A stretch of DNA of 64,000 nucleotides from Trachythela sp. YZ-2020. Taxonomy: Eukaryota > Cnidaria > Anthozoa > Malacalcyonacea > Clavulariidae. The position numbers and the translations under genes were made by a program. The stretch lies in NCBI GenBank assembly GCA_016169945.1, contig JADLSH010000217.1, forward strand, positions 2,046,001 to 2,110,000. Direction: 5' to 3'. The notes beneath the pieces were generated by a model. It made no database searches. It was not told where the DNA came from and saw only the letters and a list, made by a program, of their open reading frames with translations. Below are positions 35,501 through 43,429 of this stretch, piece by piece. Positions within the stretch are counted from its first letter, which is position 1, and every line of letters begins with the position of its first letter.

Positions 35501-37531
35501 ATGCTTTAAAAAGCTTGCATATAATTACTGTAGAATCTTTAGACATTTGTATATCTTTATCTTTAAGTATACTGCGAAACATTGTCAATATTAAAAAGAT
35601 GTTTTGAAGACTCTTGGTGGTTCAAATTCAAAATAAATCATATAATCATAAGAAATGAGGGCAGAAACAGTTTGTTGTATGATGAATAATAAAATTAGAG
35701 TATTTAATATAATTTGGATTTTTTACAATTGTAATACATCTGTTCTTAAATATTCATTTATTTACATTTCGCAAGATTCTCAGTTCTAATCCAAGATCGT
35801 CAGACCATGAATACAAGCACAGAAACGATAATTTAAAAACAAGCTTCACCTTTTGAAATTGAAAGGTACTTTTCTTTTTTGAGTCTGACACAACCAGTTA
35901 CTTTACATGTGTACACTCCTTTATCTTCCGCTGTTAAACTTGTTATATTGAAGACATTCTCGGAAACCAATATTATCTTTCTGTTGCCAACAGTGAGTTG
36001 ATTGTGACGTTCGCTGTTTCTTCTTGCAAACCATAGAGTCACATTATTAGATGTATTAACAGCGCAATCGAACAGCATCCATTCTCCAGCTAAGCGTGCG
36101 ATATAACGCTTTGCGCTATCCTTAATCCACGACACAGCTGTATTGAAAGCAGGAATTATTTATCATATATTAAAATAACCCAAATAGGTATGTAATATAC
36201 CTTAACTAAAATAGATTTCGAGAATGGGGGCACGAGAATTACCCGTCAACTTTAAATGAGATCAGCTAGGATTAGATCGGTACGCGTGTGCAAATAAATA
36301 GAAAATAATAAATGGATGTAAGGAAATATGGAATATATTTCGAATGTTAACAGGACATCTCGAGAGTGATTGAAACGGACCAATAACAGTGGGATATGCT
36401 GTTAAACACGAGAAATAGATTTGATATTTCAAAGCATCCATGTATTCTCTTTATATTATATAAAAAATTGTCCTATTATTTTGCAAAATATTGTCAGACG
36501 AAATGCTTAGTATAAGTGATAATTGTCACATAAATAATCGCATATGAATGGGAGAGTATCCCATTTAGGCTATTAGTATAGGAAAAATCAATAGAACACC
36601 ATTTAATTGCATGGGTGAAGACGTACAGATTCCATAATCGATATACTAATTATTAGATCTGGGTTTATACTCCATACAAGATCGTTCATACAAGATCGTT
36701 CATACAAGATCGTTCATACAAGATCGTTCATACAAGATCGTTCATACAAGATCGTTCATACAAGATCACACCACCATTTAATGCACTTTTTGAAGGGCGC
36801 AGAAACCGCATTGTTTACATCCCAAATTTCTTTTTTTCTTTCTATTCATATTATGTATATATAGACCAAAATATGGATAAGGCTTATATATATCGACAGT
36901 GTTAGTTTTCGTTTACATCAAGGTATCCACTACAGCCTGTTTCACGCAATAAGCGATCATCAACTGTCTCGCCACTTGATGATCGCTTATTACGTAAAAC
37001 AGGCTGTAGCGGATACCTTGATGTAAGCGAAAACTATATTTGCTCTATCTATATGATATTGAGCACTCTTTGGCATATCGACAGTGTTATATATTTTGAA
37101 CAAATACGCAGCAGTGCGAGTTAGTAAATTTCCATAAATTATACGAGCGGGAAAAATTGGAGCTTTACCAATTGCAAAAGAAGAGGCAAACCTAGGAATT
37201 TTCCCATTCTATACGAAATAAAAACAGTAATCAATGAAAACTCCAGTGTAATTAAGCGAAAGGGATAAGATAATGAAACGTTTATATCTATTACTATTCG
37301 AGGAAAGGTACAATTTTTTGTTTATCCGTAATTCGAGCAAACTTATTATTGAAATGACTGCTTATTATACCAGTTTTGTATGACCAATTTTTAACGTTTG
37401 ACATTTAAGGAGTAAGGTTTAATATTTTTCTTACAGCTCGGACAATTGCTTGTTCCCATTGTTTCAGTTTCTTTCATCAAGACAAACAGGACCACAGCGG
37501 TGATAGTTGCACTATATGCTGTGAACTTCAT
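14352..37531 (-). CDS. receptor tyrosine kinase with Ig-like ectodomains (FGFR/VEGFR/PDGFR-like), full gene
   Basis: Eighteen coding exons, listed separately, join in phase to an open frame of 3807 nt (1268 residues plus stop) if all are used. Order: signal peptide (1-about 25), eight Ig-like domains (about 33-849), transmembrane helix (about 861-885), juxtamembrane stretch ending [10 protein letters not shown], and a tyrosine kinase domain (about 938-1255). The kinase has the glycine loop GSGQFG, VAVK lysine, the alpha-C glutamate in [15 protein letters not shown] and an activation loop with tyrosines, so it should be active. The kinase insert is short, unlike PDGFR/VEGFR. Predicted role: plasma-membrane receptor for an unknown ligand that dimerises and autophosphorylates. 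The exact orthology (FGFR, VEGFR or a cnidarian-specific class) cannot be settled by eye. The intron after the glycine-loop exon contains a Polinton-like remnant. Confidence 0.93.
14930..15026 (-). CDS. receptor kinase exon 17: alpha-G
   Basis: 97 nt, acceptor TTTCTCTAG, donor GAAAT|GTAAGT, phase 1-2. Encodes [17 protein letters not shown] and [12 protein letters not shown]. Confidence 0.91.
15204..15244 (-). CDS. receptor kinase exon 16: alpha-F micro-exon
   Basis: A 41-nt exon, acceptor TAAATTTAG, donor TTGG|GTAAGT, phase 2-1. It completes V and encodes [13 protein letters not shown], an invariant RTK segment. Confidence 0.9.
15601..15671 (-). CDS. receptor kinase exon 15: P+1 loop
   Basis: 71 nt, acceptor CATTTCTAG, donor GACGT|GTAAGT, phase 0-2. 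Encodes [13 protein letters not shown] and IFTEKSD, the tyrosine-kinase-specific P+1 loop and start of alpha-F. Confidence 0.92.
15894..16790. other. intronic, no supported feature
   Basis: Intron of the kinase gene. Minus-strand ORFs at 15,894-16,127 and 16,173-16,355 have no splice partners in the kinase frame and no recognisable domain. Confidence 0.35.
17032..17154 (-). CDS. receptor kinase exon 14: catalytic and activation loops
   Basis: 123 nt, acceptor GATCTCGTAG, donor TCGACA|GTAAGT, phase 0-0. Encodes [13 protein letters not shown] and [20 protein letters not shown]. All catalytic residues (HRD aspartate, RN asparagine, DFG aspartate) are present. Two activation-loop tyrosines are separated by QYQE-type spacing. 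Confidence 0.94.
17478..18060. mobile_element. intronic foldback element
   Basis: TACATACTTGTGCCTTTATC at about 17,478 is matched inverted by GATAAAGGCACAAGTATGTG ending at 18,060. The interior includes four tandem units of about 20 bases (ACGATATCAGTGACAAAAAA) at 17,930-18,008. No transposase. Lies between kinase exons 14 and 13. Confidence 0.6.
18464..18663 (-). CDS. receptor kinase exon 13: hinge, short kinase insert, alpha-E
   Basis: 200 nt, acceptor TTTTCAACAG, donor CGGAAG|GTAATT, phase 1-0. Encodes [20 protein letters not shown], then an insert of about 20 residues, then [16 protein letters not shown]. The short insert is FGFR-like rather than the long PDGFR/VEGFR type. Confidence 0.92.
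19573..19680 (-). CDS. receptor kinase exon 12: alpha-C helix
   Basis: 108 nt, acceptor TTGTTGCAG, donor AAAAG|GTAAGC, phase 1-1. Encodes [19 protein letters not shown] and NILGACTK, the classical RTK alpha-C/beta4 segment with the salt-bridge glutamate. The 4.9-kb intron before it holds the Polinton-like remnant. Confidence 0.93.
19826..20560. repeat. left terminal inverted repeat of the Polinton-like remnant
   Basis: Matches 23,664 down to about 23,110 inverted, with moderate divergence and a small indel. Shared words include CATTATGCAATTCG, TGAGACCTCATTAATATGACG and TCCCTATATATTTTGCCAAG. A full CRE-like TGACGTCA is present at 19,993-20,000 in this arm only. Confidence 0.75.
20186..20214 (+). 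CDS. conserved mini-exon at element end (left arm)
   Basis: ATG followed by nine codons (MARQHQEHI) and a strong donor (TTTC|GTAAGT), about 85 bases downstream of a TATATATT box. The same 29-nt exon and donor occur in the right arm (23,199-23,227, minus). Conservation of start, length and donor in both arms suggests a real first exon of an inward-reading element gene whose downstream exons are lost. Product unknown. Confidence 0.5.
20574..20795 (-). pseudogene. small basic ORF, left arm
   Basis: Directly after the ATPase fragment and in a continuing minus-strand context there is a frame rich in R, K and E ([26 protein letters not shown]) ending at a TAG. A diverged counterpart with indels lies at about 22,865-23,119 on the plus strand. 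Unknown element protein. Confidence 0.4.
20787..21176 (-). pseudogene. C-terminal part of a DNA-packaging ATPase (A32/FtsK-HerA-like), left arm
   Basis: A 129-residue frame opens with [11 protein letters not shown] and continues through [16 protein letters not shown] and a DDQQRL segment. This is the C-terminal half expected after the Walker B region in packaging ATPases of Polinton and adintovirus type elements. The N-terminal half is missing here; a short piece of its P-loop lead-in (HPFMCIVAG) lies upstream at about 21,400, with the glycine-lysine part lost. The family link is from recognition, not a search. The gene is broken and could not work. Confidence 0.55.
21369..21560 (-). pseudogene. 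zinc-finger-like ORF leading into ATPase remnant, left arm
   Basis: Starts at an ATG (21,560) and shows one C2H2-like finger in which the first cysteine has become Y (YHYEVC...CHKRTFH). It runs on into the P-loop lead-in HPFMCIVAG and then stops. The right-arm copy keeps the first cysteine but loses the last histidine, so neither finger is complete. Confidence 0.45.
21646..22290. repeat. 21-bp minisatellite, about 30 units
   Basis: Consensus GATTCAATGATTCAATCTTAG, drifting between CAATC and CACTC and between TTAG and TTGG forms. It fills the centre between the two inverted arms. Because 21 is a multiple of three it yields heptapeptide ORFs on both strands, which I do not regard as genes. Confidence 0.93.
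22337..22492 (+). pseudogene. zinc-finger-like ORF, right arm
   Basis: Inverted counterpart of the left-arm ORF: YHCEVC and RHKRTF with the final H replaced by Q. The frame stops soon after the point where the ATPase lead-in would begin. Confidence 0.45.
22482..22640 (+). pseudogene. packaging-ATPase fragment, right arm
   Basis: Contains [20 protein letters not shown], the counterpart of the left-arm segment near its DDQQRL motif, then breaks by frameshift. It has lost more of the ATPase than the left arm, which explains the shorter right arm. Confidence 0.5.
22865..23119 (+). pseudogene. small basic ORF, right arm
   Basis: Diverged counterpart of the left-arm basic ORF, with indels, ending RKTRKRYA and TGA at 23,117. 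Confidence 0.35.
23199..23227 (-). CDS. conserved mini-exon at element end (right arm)
   Basis: Inverted counterpart of the left-arm mini-exon, with one coding change near its end (N for H) and the same GTAAGT donor. Reads inward. Confidence 0.5.
24336..24477. repeat. hairpin-forming repeat in intron
   Basis: ACTTATTTACTGAAACCTCGGG and its near inverse (CCCTCGGCGTCAGTAAATAAGT) flank a G/C-rich middle with CTCGGCTTCGTCTCGGC. It resembles other palindromic repeats of this window, such as the one at 55,541. Confidence 0.6.
24557..24751 (-). CDS. receptor kinase exon 11: glycine loop and VAVK
   Basis: 195 nt, acceptor TTATTTTTCAG, donor TAAAG|GTTCGA, phase 1-1. Encodes [16 protein letters not shown] and ends [10 protein letters not shown] with the ATP-binding lysine. 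Between them lies an unusually long charged insertion of about 40 residues ([11 protein letters not shown]...) in the beta2-beta3 loop. Confidence 0.92.
25676..25942 (-). CDS. receptor kinase exon 10: transmembrane and juxtamembrane
   Basis: 267 nt, acceptor CTTTCGAATAG, donor TTTG|GTAGGT, phase 1-1. A short linker precedes a helix ([20 protein letters not shown]) and a basic stop-transfer YRRKK. It ends [12 protein letters not shown], the conserved lead-in to FGFR/VEGFR-type kinase domains. A second GT four bases downstream would break the frame with the next exon, so the first is chosen. Confidence 0.92.
26286..26561 (-). CDS. receptor kinase exon 9: membrane-proximal Ig-like domain d
   Basis: 276 nt, acceptor TTATTTACAG, donor GAAA|GTAAGC, phase 1-1. 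Carries IINCTL, YTWYSC and [15 protein letters not shown], a typical I-set/C2-like signature. It is single copy, unlike a, b and c. Confidence 0.9.
26682..26861. mobile_element. 180-bp Tc1/mariner-type MITE
   Basis: TIRs of about 50 bases begin CAGGGTGTGTCAAAAAACCG and the right end is the inverse of CAGGGTGTCTCAAAAAAACC. Both ends are bordered by TA (26,680-26,681 and 26,862-26,863), the expected target duplication. It sits in the intron between Ig domains c'' and d. Confidence 0.85.
27112..27438 (-). CDS. receptor kinase exon 8: Ig-like domain c'' (copy 3)
   Basis: 327 nt, same splice sites as the other c copies, phase 1-1. Slightly more divergent in the middle ([12 protein letters not shown]). 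It precedes the single-copy domain d, which suggests it is the ancestral position of c. Confidence 0.88.
27450..30400. repeat. duplicated intron block, proximal copy
   Basis: Large parts match 33,060-34,880 in the same order (for example CTCCTTCGACAAAAAATGGT, CAGATAACAGTGTTAT, CTCTCGGCAACACTCGCG). This shows that introns were duplicated with Ig exons. This copy has about 1.1 kb extra (roughly 27,990-29,140), which includes a Harbinger-type MITE. Confidence 0.85.
28383..28783. mobile_element. 401-bp PIF/Harbinger-type MITE
   Basis: Ends GGGTGCTGTTTATATG and CATATAAACAGGCCC are imperfect inverse complements and are bordered by TTA on both sides (28,380-28,382 and 28,784-28,786), the typical Harbinger target. 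The interior is rich in palindromic words such as CGAGATCTCGGTTAGCGGG. ORFs 28,344-28,559 and 28,564-28,809 come from this element. Confidence 0.85.
30478..30786 (-). CDS. receptor kinase exon 7: Ig-like domain b' (second copy)
   Basis: 309 nt, acceptor TCTCCTTTCAG, donor AAAG|GTAATG, phase 1-1. Marks [24 protein letters not shown]. Closely similar to exon 3, with changes concentrated before the last strand. Confidence 0.87.
31393..31680 (-). CDS. receptor kinase exon 6: Ig-like domain a' (second copy)
   Basis: 288 nt, acceptor TTCAATACAG, donor AAAAG|GTAAAG, phase 1-1. Same fold marks as domain a ([19 protein letters not shown]) with scattered substitutions. Its flanking intron is also duplicated. 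Confidence 0.87.
31930..32256 (-). CDS. receptor kinase exon 5: Ig-like domain c' (copy 2)
   Basis: 327 nt with the same splice sites and phase as copy 1, only 796 bases away. Differences from copy 1 are few (for example LLYSV for LSYSV). The open frame is intact, so it is not a dead copy. It may be used together with, or instead of, copy 1. Confidence 0.85.
32726..33052 (-). CDS. receptor kinase exon 4: Ig-like domain c (copy 1)
   Basis: Acceptor TTTAAAACAG, donor CTACG|GTAATG, 327 nt, phase 1-1. Contains YWWKS and [12 protein letters not shown]. The usual B-strand cysteine is replaced (FSLSYSV), so the standard disulfide is absent or made with another cysteine in the domain. Nearly identical to the exons at 31,930 and 27,112. 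Confidence 0.88.
33060..34880. repeat. duplicated intron block, distal copy
   Basis: Partner of 27,450-30,400. ORFs here (33,278-33,469, 33,408-33,794, 34,105-34,302, 34,531-34,731) have counterparts in the other copy but are broken differently and have no splice fit, so they are intronic. Confidence 0.85.
34937..35245 (-). CDS. receptor kinase exon 3: Ig-like domain b
   Basis: Acceptor TCTCCTTTCAG, donor GAAG|GTAATG, 309 nt, phase 1-1. Shows [14 protein letters not shown] and [11 protein letters not shown]. Sister copy at 30,478-30,786. Confidence 0.9.
35850..36137 (-). CDS. receptor kinase exon 2: Ig-like domain a
   Basis: Acceptor TTCAATACAG, donor AAAAG|GTGAAG, 288 nt, phase 1-1. Ig hallmarks: FDC, LWFA as the core-tryptophan strand, and EDKGVYTCK (the D-x-G-x-Y-x-C signature). 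Sister copy at 31,393-31,680. Confidence 0.9.
36674..36767. repeat. 14-bp tandem repeat, about 6.5 units
   Basis: Unit ATACAAGATCGTTC repeated without mismatch. It lies in the first coding intron of the kinase gene. The perfect match of units indicates recent expansion, so length may vary between alleles. Confidence 0.95.
36904..37035. repeat. 132-nt hairpin flanked by direct repeats
   Basis: Arms of about 60 bases (AGTTTTCGTTTACATCAAGG... and its inverse) pair with only three or four mismatches around a 12-base loop (CTGTCTCGCCAC, 36,964-36,975). ATATCGACAGTGTTA occurs just before and again at about 37,078-37,092. It could be a tiny foldback MITE or a small-RNA precursor; the first is more likely given the pairing length. 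Confidence 0.8.
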
Positions 37532-38700
37532 GTTTTTAAACTGCGCGTCAGAAACCTGAAAATAGTGAGGAATATATGTGAATTTTCTGCTCGTTATATG
37601 CATTTCTTTATTAATGCACAAATAATTATAACTTGTTCGCATAATAACATATATACTGGAATAATGACATTGATCGAGAGACTGCAGATATCGCTGACAT
37701 TTTTCTATATATTCTTCTCAAGCAAGGATTATATCGATTAAACATATGTTTCCATTTGTATAGAAGGGCCAGTCTCAGTGAATGAATGGGGAAGGGAGGC
37801 AGCTGTGCCCATTGCCCACTATGTAACCAGCGCTTCCCATAGTAATAGGTGAAATTTCCTAAAATTTGCAATTTTTAATAAAGAAATTACTTAAAATTTG
37901 AATAGCATGACGCGCAGCACTTATATGAACGTGTCTGCGAATGTTTGAGTATTGTGTATTGAATGAAGCATCCACCTGCTCCCAGCTGCTCGTGAGTTTT
38001 TGAGGTTCACATTCGAATTCTTGAACCGCCGTCTGAGAAATACATTTATAGCATGTTTCTGCGACCATGTAAATGAATAAAATACTGCGACAAATTATAT
38101 TAAAAAACCGGTGCCAGCTTGCCTACAGTTTTAAAACATATTAGACGGGAAAGAAAACGACTGATAAATCCGCGACATGGATTGAAACAAAACTATAAGA
38201 GACGAATTTGTGATATATTTCAATTCCATTTTAGACTTTTTTCGTCTTATAAATTGTATTAACCTAAGCATGCACGTATGCATATAAACAGACGCTTACA
38301 TATAGACAGAACTGAAAGCTATACGTATATTCATGTGGTTGTTCCATATGTTCAATGCAAATTATTTAATAAACGACTAGAAAAGTACTTTTGCTCAGGC
38401 GTGCATCTTTGGCAATTATAGCATGACATGTTGTACTTCAAAATCCTTCCTAGGTATGATTCAGATCTTAGCCACAACTACTTAATCTAGAGTATTAAAG
38501 GAACCTACTTTTTATTTAAATATATAAGGTTTCATCGTGCGAACTTTTATTATTTTATTGTGAAAAAATAGACATTTATTTTAACACAAACAAATATAAC
38601 TATTTTAGTATTGGGGTTTTTAATTTGTCAGGTAAAAGCAAATAACGTTACGTTACAATTTTGCAAGGGAAAAGCGAAAGTTTAGTAACTGATTAATAAA
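37040..38700. other. intron/5' region of kinase gene with no further feature
   Basis: ORFs at 37,626-37,871 and 37,859-38,068 (minus) lie in the presumed 5' UTR intron, lack a fit to the kinase frame and show no domain. Confidence 0.4.
37435..37531 (-). CDS. receptor kinase coding exon 1: signal peptide
   Basis: Starts [16 protein letters not shown], a clear hydrophobic signal sequence, and ends at the donor AGCT|GTAAGA in phase 1. The non-coding part of the exon begins at 37,555 after TTTTCAG. The T left over joins CT of the next exon to form TCT (Ser). Confidence 0.85.
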
Positions 38701-38727
38701 TTCAAAGAAACGGTACATATACTTACC

Positions 38728-38850
38728 TTTCCAATGTCCACGAATACAGGATGAAGCTTACCCACGTCAAAATGTCAATGTCTTACAATTACTGTATTAT
38801 AGACGTTGTGATAGATCTTCACTGTTAGACATCAAATTTCAGCGCCAGTC
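38728..38850 (-). other. probable 5' UTR exon of the receptor kinase gene
   Basis: On the minus strand a strong donor (GGAAAG|GTAAGTAT) lies near 38,727. Spliced to the acceptor at 37,556 (TTTTCAG|GTTTC) it leads to the signal-peptide ATG. The combined frame has an in-frame TGA upstream, so the ATG at 37,531 is the first usable one. The 5' limit of this exon and the promoter cannot be placed. Confidence 0.5.
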
Positions 38851-39090
38851 ACGTATAAGCAAAAACGACAGGGATATTCTTAAATGTTGAGGCAAGCCAA
38901 GCACCTGTTCGACGTACGCTATTTTACATCTCCTTTACTTCAGCTGCATATGTCTGAGTTCCGCCTACGTTGGGGATTAACATAACAGCTTAAAGGCATT
39001 GGAATATATTTTCAATTGCAATTAATAATTATTTGTCATAAAACATTAGAGACAAAATTTCCCATCTGGCATGTCACATTCTTTAATAAG

Positions 39091-40380
39091 GTGGTCATAC
39101 CCCTTTAAATCATTTTTTCTCATTTTGCATGAAACAAAATAAATTTTACCATTTTCTGAAAGGGTATGGTAAGGGAAACTAATTGGTGTGGAAAAAATTT
39201 CACATTCTCATTAATTGTGCTAATTAGCCAATATGGCGGCCGGCTAATTAGCAAAAAAATGATGGTACGCGGAACACGATATCTTGGGATAGAATAACTT
39301 TAATATCACAAATTATATATTTTTGGAAAGCTTAGAACAAAATCTAGTGCCTGACATTCTTTATTTTTTTATAAATCCTTCTTTAAGAAAAATCTGTACG
39401 AAAATGTAAATTTTACTCAAAATTTCACATTTTTACTTGCTAATTAACAGGTAAATATGCTATAATTAATTATTTATTAAAAATCTTGACTTTTGAAAAA
39501 CGTCAGGCACTAGCTTTAGGTATATACAATATGTACGCCAAGTATCAATCCTCTACTTCAAATACTAAGAAAATTATGGTGTCACAAAAACTACCCATTA
39601 TTGTAAAATCGCTAAATATGCAAAAATGCAATTTAAAGTTTCGTGTTACTTCCACATTCAGTGCACTTCAAAACATCATCAAACACGACAAATAACACCG
39701 ATACGTCCATGAATATTGTGCCTTCCTTCACAACGTATATTTTCTCCATTAATACCTCTATAATGCGCACTTTGGTCGCTTATTTTGACACCAGAAGGAC
39801 CAAGGTTTTCATCATTGAGAGTTGAGACCGCCATCTTTAAATTTCTTCGCCGGTTTTCTAGGTGTAATTTTTACTCTTTTTCTGCCTCTATTGCGAGGAT
39901 TTCCCATTTTTATGATCAGAATAACAAAATAAAACGATTATTCAACCAGAAATAGATACTTTTCATGTAAAAAAATGCGAAATACCAAAGATTATTGAAG
40001 AAAATTGACGCAGTTGTGAAGTTTAGAGTTGCCGATCGCTCACGCTGTTGTTTATAGCTATGTAACCTCCCCCGAACGGACCAATCACAATACAGCAAAC
40101 CGAAAGGCCTTTAAATAACATACATCAGAAGGAGAACTGAAAAAAAACTGGTTTTAGGGTATTTTTTGAAGCGAATTGGGTTGAAAACTCGTTGCTAAGG
40201 CGTTGCTAAGGCGAAAATTTCAGGACAGCATCCGTTTTTAGCGTTTTTCAACTAGATAAACCAAATATTTTATAAAATTAAGTATGTAATCATAAACTAG
40301 AATAATTTAAGTATCCAAGACACCTAAACAAAATATTTGCATTTTTTTTTTTAAATCTGTTTTTGAAGGGGTACGACCAC
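39091..40380. mobile_element. 1.3-kb non-autonomous element with short TIRs
   Basis: Left end GTGGTCATACCCCTT and right end AAGGGGTACGACCAC are inverse complements with one mismatch. The interior is AT-rich; ORFs 39,486-39,695 and 39,643-39,825 show no transposase motif. Target duplication not resolved. Confidence 0.6.
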
Positions 40381-40389
40381 CGACATTGT

Positions 40390-41540
40390 ATGAATATGTT
40401 GGTGTATATGTCATGTTCTGTTTCAGCAATTTCTAATTGCTTGTACAATCATCAGAAAAACGATATCTTCTTTGTTTGGACTGGTTAAATGTCAGTTAAT
40501 AAGGCATATAATAAAGTCACAGAAAAATATTACTTTATATGCCAAGGTTAAAATACAACTGTACTAAACTACTACACTATTGTATTATTGTATTTCAAAA
40601 TTGAGAGTGATATTCAGGTTGTTACATAGATAAATGTATTCTACCAAGTATATTAATGATAGAATTGTTTTTACTTTTAGAAAGAAATATCGTAGAAATG
40701 TGTTCCTAATGGAAATCTGACATACTGGCTCTGCAATATCAATATTGTAACTGGATGCTTAAAGTTCATCCATTGCTGTCCTGCTTACAAAACCTTTGAC
40801 TGGCACACCACCACCTTCAATGTGATGATTCACGTTGCATGGAGAAATTGGTTTACTGTCATTACTCTTATGCAGATCAATCAACATCCTTGGTTACTTA
40901 ACTTGACAAACTCCTCCCCAGCCAAACTAAACCTCTATTTTAACAAATTGAAAAGCTGATAAGGAATTCCATCTCAGGAGATGAAATCTCACTTCAAATA
41001 GAACACAAAATTAAACCTTAAACTACAATCCAATATAGCTATTAAGTGTCTTATATTGTGTTACATATGGTGATCAAAATGTATTCACCCTTTTGAGAGC
41101 GGAAAATTAAATAATGCCTTGGCTAATGGTCTTTCCTTTTAGACTTGGCCACCATATGCTGCACTATCACACTTAATGAATGCACCTATATATTATATAC
41201 ATACAATAATAACAGGTTACTATTTAATTATTTATCTATTATCAAAAGAGAAATAATCAAAGTACAAAATGGTGCAATTGAAATCTAAAAATTACATCAG
41301 AAGCAAATATATCATTCTGAAAGAACTACTTTATTCAAATTATAAATATGCCAACTATAAAATACATGGATTGATGATACCTTTGCCTGCCAATCTCACT
41401 AGCTTTGCCAGCCAAGAACAATCTTGTTCAAAAATTGTGATATTATGTAAGATGTTTGAATCAGGGAGTCAACAACTCTACTTAAATTAAGTCAAATCAA
41501 TTGCTTCAATTGAGTATAAAGCTTCAACACAAATAAAGTT
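40390..41540. other. intergenic, no gene seen
   Basis: AT-rich, no splice-bounded coding segment recognised. ORF 41,269-41,490 has no support. Confidence 0.4.
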
Positions 41541-41549
41541 CCAAAGGGT

Positions 41550-42930
41550 CAGTGGCGTAGCTAAAAATTTCCACAAAATAAGGAAATTATTTTTCAAAAT
41601 CTAACTAAAAGATTTCTTTGTTTATCTGCATGAAGCTTTAAAAATTCATCATTGTCATTTTTCTGGACTTCTTTATAATAATTTTTTTTAATTTTCCGCT
41701 TTCTATTACATTTACGCAATTTTACAGCCTGCCGTGTCTGTTACCTAGCAACTGCAACTACAAGAGCTCATTTCCGGGCAATATATTGATTCACACGCGA
41801 CTCGTGTTTCACTCCTGTTATTTTTAGAAGGCAGGAGTTGCTATAATATTTAATACAAGAAATCCTGGTTTCTGATTGGAGAATTAGCCCTGCTCATGCT
41901 CAAAACGGCTGTTTACAAAGTCGAACTCCTGCTATCTCGAGAAGGCAGGAGTTGTCTTGTCGTTTCTAGCGAGCATTCTGCGTGACTAGACACACTTGTG
42001 TATGGTGAGTAATTATCATATTTGATATTGCCTTTGAGTGTTTATATACAATGGCTTCAGCAAGTGTGGCGAACACAGCTTCTATTGAAGCCGATATCAT
42101 AAGCGATTTGTTGAAAAAATCATTCTCTGTTCGACCAACTGCCGAACAAAACGTTATTGTTAAGCAGCGACCAACTCCGAATTTAACAGTAACAACGGAA
42201 GGGAGAGCCTTTCAGAAGACTTGGTATGGGAAGAACGATTGCCTTTGTGGCAGCTCTGTGTCGAAAAATTTGTTTTGTTGGCCTTGTCTTTTGTTTTTCC
42301 CTGCCACTTCAACAACGTGGACTTAGACTCACTTAGTGTGCTCTTGCATTTAGAAAACATGTAATATTCAGATATGTTATAGGCCCTATGGGAAATATTC
42401 ACATAGATGTGGATATAGATGTGGCGACCCCCTCCACCTATACAAATAAAACAGTCAACAAATACACCTGAAAATTAACTCCCTATTCAATATGTGTGAT
42501 TGTGTATTTGTGTGAACAACGTGATAAGCTTCCTTCATTTCTGCTAACAGCCATTCTGACTTATTTTTGGGCCGTCACGAGTGTTGTCTTAGTGTCACAG
42601 TGCCAGGCTGTTTAGCTTCGCACGATTCTCTGACCTTTTGTGTCTCGAATACCAAAAAATAGTTGCGTTAAAACTCTGAAAAAGGCATAATATGGCATTT
42701 CAGGAAGAACCTCTTCTTCAGTTTTCCCTAAGGAGTGAGTGAGACTGAAAATTGTTATGATTGTGTCACCGGTTTTATGCCGGTTAATTTTTGGTTGAAA
42801 CTGCCCTCAGAGTGCTGCAAATAGCGTTTCCGGGGGCAAATAAATTTTCTGGGGTCATGCCCCACAGATCCCCCTAGAAATCTCGCGCCTTCGGCGCGCG
42901 GGCACTCTCGCGCTTCGACACAACCGTGGT
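41550..42930 (+). mobile_element. hAT-like element relic
   Basis: Begins with CAGTGGCGTAGCT, a common hAT-type terminus. It contains an N-terminal transposase-like ORF (42,051-42,326) and ends in a typical GC-rich trailer: TTTCTGGGGTCATGCCCC, then CTCGCGCCTTCGGCGCGCG. The expected inverted right end is not visible and the transposase core is missing, so this is an internally deleted, truncated copy. Confidence 0.5.
42051..42326 (+). pseudogene. TTF/ZMYM-type zinc-finger N-terminus of hAT-like transposase
   Basis: The frame starts MASASVANTASIEADIISDL and carries GRAFQKTWYGKNDCLCGS followed by LFCWPCLLF. That is the TTF-type finger found at the N-terminus of ZMYM/hAT-like transposases. It then runs into a stop; no dimerisation or catalytic domain follows. 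This is a broken transposon gene. A domesticated short protein is possible but nothing supports it. Confidence 0.5.
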
Positions 42931-43329
42931 TCTATAGCAGAACCGTTAGTTCTGAGTATTTCTTACTTAGGGACAGCTTATTATTTATTGTACACGGGGG
43001 CCTGAGGAGAAACTGGGGGTGAATTAATTTTGATTGTGAAAGAGGGGCTCTCAAGGCAAATTTATTTCTCTTTAGCAGTTAATAGTATTGCAGTGCACGT
43101 TTGACACATTATTCAATCGATGACTCACTTCTTAGGAATGCAAACAACACTAACGCAATTCCCATTAAAGTCGCATTAAATTCCCATTAAATTCCCATTG
43201 TTTGAAACATCACATCAGATGAAACATCACTTCAGATGTTCGTTAATAACAGTGGCGAAACCACAACTTTTTTATTGAAAATAATATGAAAAACGTAGAA
43301 TGTGGGGTTTTTGTCTGAATTTGGTAATT

Positions 43330-43425
43330 GGGGGTTTTTGTCGGTGGGGTTTTTGTCAGTGGGGTTTTTGTCATGTGGGGTTTTTGTCAGTGGGGTTTCC
43401 GTCATGTGGGGTTTTTGTCATGGAT
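43330..43425. repeat. minisatellite, about 16-bp unit
   Basis: GTGGGGTTTTTGTCA(T) repeats about six times at the 3' edge of the LINE fragment. Confidence 0.8.
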
Positions 43426-43429
43426 TCAG

